From an uncultured Ilumatobacter sp. (GTDB lineage Bacteria > Actinomycetota > Acidimicrobiia > Acidimicrobiales > Ilumatobacteraceae): a stretch of 64,000 bases of DNA. Made by a program: the position numbers and the translations under genes. The notes beneath the pieces are model-generated. The model did not search any database. It was not told the DNA's origin and was given only the letters and a program-made list of their open reading frames with translations. Shown piece by piece: positions 16,528-23,819 of the stretch (the first letter of the stretch is position 1; each line of letters starts with the position of its first letter). Location: assembly GCA_937905835.1 (NCBI GenBank), contig CALCXK010000041.1, positions 12,499-76,498 on the forward strand, written 5' to 3'.

Positions 16528-17559
16528 GTGCAGATGTCTGATTTTGACTATGTGTTGCCGGACGAGCGGATCGCTCAAACACCGATCGAACCGCGCGATT
16601 CGGCGCGGTTACTGGTTGCTGGAAACCCGGTTCGTCACCTGCTTGTCTCCGATCTACCCGACCTGTTGCTGCCCGGCGACCTACTCGTCGTCAACGAAAC
16701 GCGTGTGATCCCTGCCCGCCTCCGGCTCCACCGAACCACCGGGGGAGCGGCCGAGGTCGTACTCCTCGAAGCAACCAACGGGGCGCGGACCGAATGGGAA
16801 GCACTGGTTCGACCAGGAAAGAAGCTCAGAATTGGTGAGGAACTCTTCGCCGGTGATGTGCCGCTGGTGCGGATCGGTGAACGCACCGCAGCGGGCGACA
16901 CGTTCCACGTTGCATTGCTCGGGCCGACGGACGCCAGCGAGTCGCTCGAAACACTCGACACGTACGGCGAGATGCCGCTCCCGCCGTACATCACCGAGCG
17001 GCTCGACGACCCGGAGCGATACCAGACGATTTATGCGAACGAACCAGGGAGCGCCGCAGCACCGACCGCAGGCCTCCACTTCACACCCGAACTGTTCGAG
17101 CGGCTCGAAGCCCGTGGTGTGCGTCGAGCGACCGTCGAACTCGTCGTCGGACTCGACACGTTCCAGCCCATCAGCACAGACAACCCGCTCGACCATCCAA
17201 TGCACACCGAGCGCTACCGCGTGCCGCCCGAAACCATGCAGCAGTGCATCGACACGCGGGCCGCAGGCGGCCGTGTGGTCGCCGTCGGGACCACCGCTGT
17301 CCGGGCGCTCGAGTCAGCCGCCAAGCTCAGCGAACTTTCAGGCCGAACGAATATTTTCATCCACGAGGGCTTCGACTGGCAGGTCGTCGACGTGTTGATG
17401 ACGAACTTCCATCTCCCGAAGACCACGCTACTCATGATGATCGACGCGTTCGCCGGCCCGTGCTGGCGTGGCCTGTATGCAGAAGCGATCGAGCGGGAGT
17501 ACCGATTCCTGAGCTTCGGCGACGCGATGCTGCTGCATCGGCTCGATAACGGATCGTGA
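16528..17559 (+). CDS. queA: tRNA preQ1(34) S-adenosylmethionine ribosyltransferase-isomerase QueA
   Basis: QueA converts preQ1 in tRNA anticodons to epoxyqueuosine using the ribosyl part of SAM. The 343-aa protein has DFDYVLPDERIAQTPIEPRDSARLL, the VVNETRVIPARL stretch, YQTIYANEPGSAAAPTAGLHFTPEL and the C-terminal TNFHLPKTTLLMMIDAF block, all QueA hallmarks. Family order ruvCAB-queA-tgt-yajC-secDF is kept except for a 1.2-kb island between queA and tgt. A stem-loop terminator follows the stop. Confidence 0.96.
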   Translation: MQMSDFDYVLPDERIAQTPIEPRDSARLLVAGNPVRHLLVSDLPDLLLPGDLLVVNETRVIPARLRLHRTTGGAAEVVLLEATNGARTEWEALVRPGKKLRIGEELFAGDVPLVRIGERTAAGDTFHVALLGPTDASESLETLDTYGEMPLPPYITERLDDPERYQTIYANEPGSAAAPTAGLHFTPELFERLEARGVRRATVELVVGLDTFQPISTDNPLDHPMHTERYRVPPETMQQCIDTRAAGGRVVAVGTTAVRALESAAKLSELSGRTNIFIHEGFDWQVVDVLMTNFHLPKTTLLMMIDAFAGPCWRGLYAEAIEREYRFLSFGDAMLLHRLDNGS

Positions 17560-17584
17560 AAGAACCGATGAGGGATCAGTAGGC

Positions 17585-17607
17585 ATGGGGCTTCAGCCCC
17601 ATTGTTT
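17585..17607 (+). terminator. Intrinsic terminator after queA
   Basis: A perfect stem ATGGGGC / GCCCCAT with a TTCA loop (17585-17602) is followed by TGTTT. It lies 26 bp after the queA stop. The T-tract is short but the stem is strong; this is the clearest intrinsic terminator in the window. Confidence 0.75.
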
Positions 17608-17618
17608 GAAACGCTGTA

Positions 17619-17870
17619 TTAGTCGTTCAATTTGTCGCACTTACTCAGGTCTTTTTCGGCAAGTGGCTTGCCGTCGGGAGTCACATACATGACGTAGAGA
17701 ACGACGTCAACGTCGACACCCGTGACACCTGAAAATTCAATGTCGATTGCTTCGCTCTCCTTCAGAGAGCATCTCGACACGGACCGCCGTGTTGGGTGAG
17801 GACGAGCACGACATGCGCAGATGGGGAGAGTCAGGGCACCGAGGGTGTTCACGCGCTGGACTGTAACCAT
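17619..17870 (-). CDS. Unrecognised small ORF, possibly a frameshifted remnant
   Basis: The open frame encodes 83 aa. Its last 50 residues (SEAIDIEFSGVTGVDVDVVL and onward to DLSKCDKLND) look like a real beta-rich domain, but the first 35 are Arg/Cys-rich and poorly protein-like. In the neighbouring frame the same DNA reads SPNTAVRVEMLSEGE just before the junction near 17760, which would join sensibly to SEAIDIEFSG. This suggests one indel that broke a longer secreted or beta-sandwich protein. No family is recognised, and local base composition looks more AT-rich than the neighbours. It could also be an intact small gene or not a gene. Confidence 0.35.
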   Translation of the reverse strand: MVTVQRVNTLGALTLPICACRARPHPTRRSVSRCSLKESEAIDIEFSGVTGVDVDVVLYVMYVTPDGKPLAEKDLSKCDKLND

Positions 17871-17987
17871 GACGATAGTGATCTGAGCCCACGTGGATGA
17901 GACTCGAAAATCAATCTTCTCTGTGGAAGACGTGTGCCCAGGTCATTGATCGATCACAGATTCCGAGGCAGGCCCTTTTGTTCGCGA

Positions 17988-18596
17988 TCAGTAGAGCCTG
18001 CGGGTAATGACTCGACCGAGGACTTGAGCGTTGGTATCGGCCATGACTTTCTGCACGGCCGGATCGGCGAAGTTGCTCGCCGAGGCTGTCATGAGTGAAT
18101 CGAGTGAGTCGGTCCACGTCGCCACGGTTCCTGTGAACGGCGCCGGGCCGGATGCGATCGACTGCATCCAACTCAGTCCGTTCGCGCCATGCTGCATATG
18201 GCTCCAGTTCAGATCGATGTTCGCTTCCATCGTTGCATCGGAGACAGGTGCTCCAGCCATGTACAAGATGGTTCCGAACTCGCCGGATCGTGTACCCCGT
18301 TCTGCTTGAATGCGGAAAAGGTTTCGACGCTGGACCTGGACCTGGGCATCTCGCATGAGCGCCACAAGATCTGCGTCTTGGTAGATCCCTGCCTGGCCCG
18401 ACATAGCAGCGTCGATCGAATCGAATTCAAAGGCGACGACGACCATGCCGGACATTTCTCCGCCCATAATTATCTGGCTGGCGGTCGACGACGTCGCTCC
18501 CAACGATTCCAGTCGCTCACCTGCCCACGTGGCACCAGCCTCACCGAATTTTTTAGCGTCGCCCATCGATGCGAGGACTGTGTAGATGTAGGGCAT
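17988..18596 (-). CDS. Hypothetical protein with two ferredoxin-like (dimeric alpha/beta-barrel type) repeats
   Basis: The 202-aa protein seems to be an internal duplication. Each half starts with a strand (YIYTVLASMG at 3-12; FGTILYMAGAPVS in the second half), then a helix, a hydrophobic strand (GMVVVAFEFDSIDAAM; TGTVATWTDSLDSLM) and a helix ending near RRNLFRI and GRVITRRL. This layout resembles monooxygenase-type dimeric barrels, but no catalytic residues are recognised, so no function is assigned. The start is fixed by a strong GGAGG 5-7 nt before ATG 18596; the open frame extends further to 18689. It lies on the opposite strand between queA and tgt, an unusual interruption. Confidence 0.7.
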   Translation of the reverse strand: MPYIYTVLASMGDAKKFGEAGATWAGERLESLGATSSTASQIIMGGEMSGMVVVAFEFDSIDAAMSGQAGIYQDADLVALMRDAQVQVQRRNLFRIQAERGTRSGEFGTILYMAGAPVSDATMEANIDLNWSHMQHGANGLSWMQSIASGPAPFTGTVATWTDSLDSLMTASASNFADPAVQKVMADTNAQVLGRVITRRLY

Positions 18597-18793
18597 GCCA
18601 ACCTCCAGGTTGAGTGAGTGGAGCGATCTATAACGCTCCGAATTAACGCTAACACATGTCGAAAAGTGAGGTTGCAGGACTCCGGTCATAACCCCGCCGT
18701 CAATGTCCGACGGAACGACGTTCCTGACCTTTCAGCCTGCACCCTGATGAGGTCACTTGCCCGCCTTCGACGCTGCTCGAACGCGCGAGTCGG

Positions 18794-18799
18794 TAGCGT
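18794..18799 (+). promoter_or_regulatory. -10 element of tgt (TAGCGT)
   Basis: TAGCGT ends 9 nt before ATG 18809, consistent with a near-leaderless transcript. Confidence 0.4.
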
Positions 18800-18808
18800 C
18801 GTCGCCCT

Positions 18809-19906
18809 ATGTACCGGGTGCAACTTGACGTCGAAGCCACACACGGCACGGCTCGCGTGGGCACTGCAAGCACGGCCCGCGGGACATATCAGACGCCGCT
18901 GTTCATGCCGGTCGGCACGCGAGGGGCGATCAAGCACCTCAGCGCTGCCGACTACGAACGGCTTGGTGCCGAAATCGTGCTCGGCAACACCTACCACCTA
19001 ATGCTGCGGCCGGGTGCCGAACTCATTGCCAAGTTCGGTGGCCTCGGAAAGTTTTCCGGCTGGGATGGCCTGACGCTCACCGACTCGGGTGGGTTCCAGG
19101 TGTTCTCGCTCGACCCGAAAGTCGACGACGAAGGAGTCACCTTCAAAAGCACCTATGACGGATCAACTCATCGGTTCACGCCGGAGATCGCTGTCGATGT
19201 CCAGCAGCAACTCGGCGCGGACATTCAGATGGTGCTCGACGTATGCCCGCCATTACCAAGTCCGCCAGACGTGATCCGGTTGGCCTTGGAACGCACAAAC
19301 GACTGGGCTCGTCGGGCCAAGGCTGCTCATACCCGTACGGACCAGTCGCTCTTCGGCATCGTGCAGGGTGGTATTAGCGAGACATTGCGTGCTGAGAGTG
19401 CGCAGCGCACGGTCGAGATTGGATTTGACGGCTATGGCATCGGCGGCCTCTCGGTCGGGGAGTCTCGCGAGGAGATGCTGCCGGCGCTGGCCGCAGCGAT
19501 TGAGCACCTTCCCGCTGATCAGCCTCGCTATTTGATGGGGGTCGGCGACCCGGCCTCGCTTGTCGAGGCCGTGGCGCTCGGCGTCGATCAGTTCGACTGC
19601 GTGATGCAGACCCGCCTTGGCCGCCACGGCACGGCGCTCACCTCGACCGGCCGTTTCCAGGCGAAGGCTGCTCGCAACGCAGAACTTGACGAGCCGCTCG
19701 ACACAGCGTGCCCGTGTGAAATCTGTGCCCGTCATAGCCGCGGCTACATTCGCCACCTGTTGCAGGTCGGCGAACCAACAGCATCCCGATTGTTGTCGAT
19801 TCACAACGTGGCGTGGACAATCGACCTCATGCAGCGCATGCGAACTGCCATCGCAGACGGCACGTTCGATGTGCTTCGGAGCAATGTGCTCGAGGTCTGG
19901 GGCTGA
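18809..19906 (+). CDS. tgt: tRNA-guanine(34) transglycosylase (queuine/preQ1 transglycosylase)
   Basis: TGT swaps guanine-34 for preQ1 in tRNAs with GUN anticodons. The 365-aa TIM barrel has GAIKHL, GNTYHLMLRPG, the general acid Asp92 in TDSGGFQVFSL, FGIVQGG, the nucleophile Asp263 in FDCVMQTRLGRHG, and the zinc site Cys301, Cys303, Cys306 and His332. The usual FDEC-type motif reads LDVC here (Asp144, Val145, Cys146): the preQ1-contacting Asp and Cys are kept but the Glu is Val. Preserved catalytic residues argue that it is active. It works directly before QueA. Confidence 0.95.
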   Translation: MYRVQLDVEATHGTARVGTASTARGTYQTPLFMPVGTRGAIKHLSAADYERLGAEIVLGNTYHLMLRPGAELIAKFGGLGKFSGWDGLTLTDSGGFQVFSLDPKVDDEGVTFKSTYDGSTHRFTPEIAVDVQQQLGADIQMVLDVCPPLPSPPDVIRLALERTNDWARRAKAAHTRTDQSLFGIVQGGISETLRAESAQRTVEIGFDGYGIGGLSVGESREEMLPALAAAIEHLPADQPRYLMGVGDPASLVEAVALGVDQFDCVMQTRLGRHGTALTSTGRFQAKAARNAELDEPLDTACPCEICARHSRGYIRHLLQVGEPTASRLLSIHNVAWTIDLMQRMRTAIADGTFDVLRSNVLEVWG

Positions 19907-19968
19907 CAACTCCGACAACAACTCGGTAGACATGCCACGACATACCCATGTCGACGAGGTGGTGCCGA

Positions 19969-19974
19969 TATAAT
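19969..19974 (+). promoter_or_regulatory. Consensus -10 (TATAAT) of yajC-secD-secF
   Basis: A perfect TATAAT ends 11 nt before ATG 19986. No convincing -35 accompanies it. It probably drives the yajC-secD-secF operon. Confidence 0.6.
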
Positions 19975-19985
19975 CGTCGGCCGAT

Positions 19986-20432
19986 ATGTCTTCCACTCTT
20001 TCGACAACCATTTCTGCCAGCACTGAATCCGGTGGGAGTTCGATTCTTTCGTTCCTGTTCCTTCCGCTGATCCTCCTTGCCATGTATTTCCTGATGATCC
20101 GCCCGCAGCGGAAACGGATGCGTGAACAGCAGGATCTCCAGAAATCTGTCGAAGTCGGCCAGGACGTGGTCACCACGTCCGGTGTCTTTGGCACAATCAC
20201 TGGCGAGGACGGGCCGAATCGTTTCTGGCTCGAGATCGACGACGATGTGCAAATCCGCATTGCCCGTGCCGCCATCCAGAACGTCGTTGACCTCGAGGAT
20301 GAAGAAGCCGCTGTGGCCGACGATGTCGCCGTTCCAGATGCCGTTCCAGATGCCGTTCCAGATGCCGTTCCAGATGATGACTCAGTCGTCGGCGACGGCC
20401 CGGCCGATGCTGCAGCGTCGACCGAGGGCTGA
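19986..20432 (+). CDS. yajC: Preprotein translocase subunit YajC
   Basis: YajC is the small partner of the SecDF translocation accessory complex. The 148-aa protein has one membrane helix (SILSFLFLPLILLAMYFLMI), the invariant RPQRKRMREQQ, a beta domain with VGQDVVTTSGVFGTI and IRIARAAIQNVV, and an acidic tail. The tail holds four AVPD repeats coded by perfect 12-bp tandem repeats. secD follows after 8 bp. Confidence 0.95.
   Translation: MSSTLSTTISASTESGGSSILSFLFLPLILLAMYFLMIRPQRKRMREQQDLQKSVEVGQDVVTTSGVFGTITGEDGPNRFWLEIDDDVQIRIARAAIQNVVDLEDEEAAVADDVAVPDAVPDAVPDAVPDDDSVVGDGPADAAASTEG
20328..20375 (+). repeat. Four perfect 12-bp tandem repeats inside yajC
   Basis: GCCGTTCCAGAT occurs four times head to tail at 20328, 20340, 20352 and 20364, encoding AVPD repeats in the cytoplasmic tail. 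The perfect identity points to recent slippage and a likely copy-number variable site that keeps the frame. Confidence 0.95.
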
Positions 20433-20440
20433 ACCGCTCA

Positions 20441-22096
20441 ATGAAGCGTCGTCTCTGGTTCTCCCTCATCGCCACCGTGGTGGCCGTCATCGCAGCGCTC
20501 GCAGGCAACATCGCAACGAGCAACGAGCCGATCCTCGGTCTCGACCTGCAGGGTGGCCTGTCGGTCATCCTCGCGCCCGAAGATGGTGCGACCGGTGACG
20601 ACCTACTCGTCGTTCGTGACCTTGTGCGGTCGTCGCTTGAGCGGAGTGGCGTCGCCGAACCCGACGTCCGCGTGCAGGGTTCGAACATCGTGGTTGACCT
20701 CCCGGGTGTAAAAGACAAGGAAGAGGCACTGCGCAGCGTCAGCGTCTCCGGCATCGTTGAGTTGCGATCCGTCGTGAACTTCACCGAGTGTGCCGCCTCG
20801 TCGACACCGACGGTCTCAACCGATGAGACCATTGCCGAAGGGCGTGTCCTCGGCAGCGACGGGACGATCACGGTCGACCAAGACCCAGCAGGCGAACCGA
20901 CTCCCAACGTCGATGAAGAGGGCGCCTCCTTCTTGAACGATGAGGCCAAGACCAGCTTCCGCCGGTCGGCACCCGATCCTGATCCACCGATCGAAACCGT
21001 CGCACCTGCTGACGCCGAGGTTCCAGCCGACTCGGTTCCAGCCGACGTCACCGATGCGCCCATCGTCGAGGCGCCGCTCGATCTGACTCCAACGTTTACA
21101 CCGTCGGTCACTGGCGCCGAGTTCCTCCCGACCCTTGACGGCAACGCACTCTGTGCTGGCCCGTCGCAGGCCAGCGGTGAAGTCTTCCAACGCGACAGCG
21201 CGTCGGTGCAGTTGGGCCAGTTCGGTGGGTTCAGCGTCTCGGTCGATCTTCGCGGCGATGGCGAAGCGAGCTGGAACGCTCTCGCTGGCCAGTGCTTCAA
21301 CCGTCTGGCGAGCTGTCCGTCCACCGGCATCGACACCGACGGATCGGCCCGGCCGGGCCAGATCGCCATCGTCCTCGACGGCATCGTCCAATCGGCTCCG
21401 GTCGTGAACGTTCCGGTCTTCGACGGCTCCGTCTCGATCACCGGCAGCTTCACCCAGGACGAAGCCGATCAGCTGAGCGACGTGCTCAACCGTGGTGCCT
21501 TCCCCGTGCAAGTGACCCCGCAGGAAACCCGCACGGTTTCGGCATCGGCGGGTGGCGATTCGCTGCGGGCTGCCATCATCGCCGGCCTCATTGGCTTGGC
21601 ATTGGTGCTCGCCTTCCTCGTCGCCTACTACCGCTGGCTCGCTCTCGTGATCATCTGCGGGCTGACAGTCTGGGCAATGGCCGTGTACAGCGCTGCGGCC
21701 TTCGTATCGGGTGCGACGAACTACGCGCTCAGCCTGGCGGGTGTGACCGGCATCATCGTGGCGATCGGCGTCACCGTCGACAGTTACGTCGTCTTCTTCG
21801 AACGCATGAAAGACGAGATCCGCAACGGCCGCACGCTCCGCAACGCGGCACCACGGAGCTTTAACAGCACGTGGCGCACCATCTGGTCGGCCGACCTCGT
21901 GTCGATCATCGGTGCACTGATCCTGTTCTCCCTCAGTGTCGGCTCGGTGCGTGGCTTCGCCCTGTATCTCGGCATTACGACGATCTGCGACCTCTTCGTG
22001 TGCTTCTTCTTCACCCGACCTGCGGTGTTGCTGATTGCTCGGAGCAAGTTCATGGTTGGCAAACGGGCCTTCGGGCTGGAAGTGGCGACATCATGA
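20441..22096 (+). CDS. secD: Protein translocase subunit SecD
   Basis: SecD uses the proton gradient to pull exported proteins out of SecYEG. The 551-aa protein has the N-terminal helix with GLDLQGG, the P1 periplasmic domain, the conserved LNRGAFPVQV before the second helix, and an RND-like block of five helices including ITGIIVAIGVTVDSYVVFFERMKDEIRNG. Residues about 113-216 form an acidic, Pro/Ala/Thr-rich insertion in P1 (PDPDPPIETVAPADAEVPAD), and four cysteines lie on the outer side. The stop overlaps the secF ATG. Confidence 0.96.
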   Translation: MKRRLWFSLIATVVAVIAALAGNIATSNEPILGLDLQGGLSVILAPEDGATGDDLLVVRDLVRSSLERSGVAEPDVRVQGSNIVVDLPGVKDKEEALRSVSVSGIVELRSVVNFTECAASSTPTVSTDETIAEGRVLGSDGTITVDQDPAGEPTPNVDEEGASFLNDEAKTSFRRSAPDPDPPIETVAPADAEVPADSVPADVTDAPIVEAPLDLTPTFTPSVTGAEFLPTLDGNALCAGPSQASGEVFQRDSASVQLGQFGGFSVSVDLRGDGEASWNALAGQCFNRLASCPSTGIDTDGSARPGQIAIVLDGIVQSAPVVNVPVFDGSVSITGSFTQDEADQLSDVLNRGAFPVQVTPQETRTVSASAGGDSLRAAIIAGLIGLALVLAFLVAYYRWLALVIICGLTVWAMAVYSAAAFVSGATNYALSLAGVTGIIVAIGVTVDSYVVFFERMKDEIRNGRTLRNAAPRSFNSTWRTIWSADLVSIIGALILFSLSVGSVRGFALYLGITTICDLFVCFFFTRPAVLLIARSKFMVGKRAFGLEVATS

Positions 22097-23259
22097 GCCG
22101 TGGTGACCAGATTGCATCATCCGGCCTTGGCCGACTCTTCCGCGGTCAAACCGCGGTCGACTTCTATGGGCGTCGTCGCATCGGCTTCATCGTTGCCATC
22201 GTCGTGCTCCTCGCAACAGTGGGCTCGATGTTCACGCGCGGGCTTGACCTCGGCCTCGACTTCGAAGGTGGTGACGCCTGGGATATCCCGGCAAGTCAAA
22301 CCTTCGGTGTCGACGAAGCCAAGGCCGTGCTTGAAGACAACGGGGTGTCGACCAACGGTGCTCGTATTCAGCGCCGCTCATCCGATACGAACGATCTCAT
22401 CACCGTCCAGATCGAAGAGGTGACACAGGCCAACGCCGAACAGATCACCACTGCGTTCGCGGAGGCTGCCGGTGTCGGGACCGACGAGGTCAACTTCTCG
22501 TTCACGAGCTCGACCTGGGGTGGCGAGATCACCGACAAGGCCGTCCGTGCTCTCATCATTTTCTTGATTGTCGTGTCGATCTTCATCTCGATCCGCTTCG
22601 AATGGCGAATGGCGATCGCAGCGCTTGTCGCAATGGCCCACGACGTCCTCGTTGTAGTCGGTGCATATTCGTTGTTCGGCTTCGAGGTCACACCGGGAAC
22701 GGTGATTGCCTTCTTGACCATTCTTGGCTACTCGTTGTACGACACGATTGTCGTCTTCGACCGCGTGCGCGAGAACGAGGGCAAATACGCCGGCGTGCGC
22801 ATGCCGTACGAGGACATCGTCAACATCTCGATGAACCAGGTCCTGATGCGCTCGATCAACACGAGTATTTCCTCGATCATCCCCGTCATTTCGCTGCTGC
22901 TCATCGGGTCGGGTCTACTCGGCGCTGTCACGTTGCGGGAGTTCGGGCTGGCACTACTGATCGGCATGATCTCAGGCATCTACTCCTCGGTCTTCGTCGC
23001 CACGCCGCTCCTTGCAGGGTTCAAGTCGAATGTCGGTCGCAAGGCCCGTCGTGAACGGCTCACGGGAGACAAGCTGCGGGCAGCGGTGATCGGCGGTGGT
23101 GTCACCGGACGTGTCGCAGCAACAGTAGGTAGCGCTGACGCCAGCAACACCACCAAACGTGGCAGTCATGATGACGATGTAAAGACGGCAGCAGTGCTCG
23201 AGCCCGTGGGTCGGCTGCTTACACATCCGCCACGGCCGCGCAAGAAGAAGCGTCGGTGA
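22093..23259 (+). CDS. secF: Protein translocase subunit SecF
   Basis: SecF pairs with SecD. The 388-aa protein starts MSRGDQIASSGLGRLFRGQT, has the first helix FIVAIVVLLATVGSMF, the GLDLGLDFEGGDAWDI motif, and the RND helices with ALVAMAHDVLVVVGAYSLFGFEV and FLTILGYSLYDTIVVFDRVRENEG. The cytoplasmic tail (about 315-388) is basic and ends PRPRKKKRR. Start at ATG 22093 overlaps secD by 4 nt; the longer open frame upstream is shadow of secD. Confidence 0.96.
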   Translation: MSRGDQIASSGLGRLFRGQTAVDFYGRRRIGFIVAIVVLLATVGSMFTRGLDLGLDFEGGDAWDIPASQTFGVDEAKAVLEDNGVSTNGARIQRRSSDTNDLITVQIEEVTQANAEQITTAFAEAAGVGTDEVNFSFTSSTWGGEITDKAVRALIIFLIVVSIFISIRFEWRMAIAALVAMAHDVLVVVGAYSLFGFEVTPGTVIAFLTILGYSLYDTIVVFDRVRENEGKYAGVRMPYEDIVNISMNQVLMRSINTSISSIIPVISLLLIGSGLLGAVTLREFGLALLIGMISGIYSSVFVATPLLAGFKSNVGRKARRERLTGDKLRAAVIGGGVTGRVAATVGSADASNTTKRGSHDDDVKTAAVLEPVGRLLTHPPRPRKKKRR

Positions 23260-23277
23260 GCTCCGCGTGAAGGCGGA

Positions 23278-23283
23278 TAACCT
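23278..23283 (+). promoter_or_regulatory. -10 element of apt (TAACCT)
   Basis: TAACCT ends exactly 6 nt before ATG 23290, so transcription should start on the ATG itself. The same hexamer precedes hisG and hisS. Confidence 0.55.
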
Positions 23284-23289
23284 CACCGC

Positions 23290-23817
23290 ATGACAGCCGA
23301 TCACAGCTCCCTTCGGAGCTATGTACGCGATATCGCCGACTATCCGATCGAAGGGGTGACGTTTCGCGACATCACGCCGCTCCTTGGCAACGCAGCTGCC
23401 TTGGCTCAGGCTGTCAACGGCATGGTCGAACAGTTCGAGAGCGTCGAGATCGACCATGTGGTTGGCGTCGAGGCCCGCGGGTTCATCTTCGGTGCCGCAG
23501 TTGCGTATCGAGCGGGAGCAGGCTTCGTGCCGGTCCGCAAGGCTGGCAAACTTCCGTGGGCCGTCGTCCGCGAGGAGTACAGCCTCGAATACGGCAGCGA
23601 CAAGCTGGAGATCCACCGTGACGCCATCCATCCTGGCGAGCGGATTCTGATTGTCGACGACGTGCTCGCCACAGGTGGTACTGCGGCAGCCACTGCCAAA
23701 CTCGTGGAGGCATTGGGTGGCGTCGTCGCCGGCCTCTCGTTCCTCATCGAGATTGACGAACTCGGTGGCCGAGCAAGACTCGGTGACCGATCAGCGAAGG
23801 CATTGCTGCACTACTGA
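23290..23817 (+). CDS. apt: Adenine phosphoribosyltransferase
   Basis: APRT salvages adenine to AMP with PRPP. The 175-aa protein has IADYPIEGVTFRDITPLL, GVEARGFIFGAAVAYRAGAGFVPVRKAGKLP and the PRPP loop ERILIVDDVLATGGTAAA. Length is normal. It sits between secF and rel, the order found in Mycobacterium. The stop lies 2 nt before the rel ATG. Confidence 0.96.
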   Translation: MTADHSSLRSYVRDIADYPIEGVTFRDITPLLGNAAALAQAVNGMVEQFESVEIDHVVGVEARGFIFGAAVAYRAGAGFVPVRKAGKLPWAVVREEYSLEYGSDKLEIHRDAIHPGERILIVDDVLATGGTAAATAKLVEALGGVVAGLSFLIEIDELGGRARLGDRSAKALLHY

Positions 23818-23819
23818 TC

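Noticed and set aside
20197..21453. 418-codon open frame on the minus strand across yajC-secD
   Set aside because: It is antisense to clearly coding yajC and secD; its Arg/Ser/Thr-rich translation matches no family and is a GC-rich shadow.
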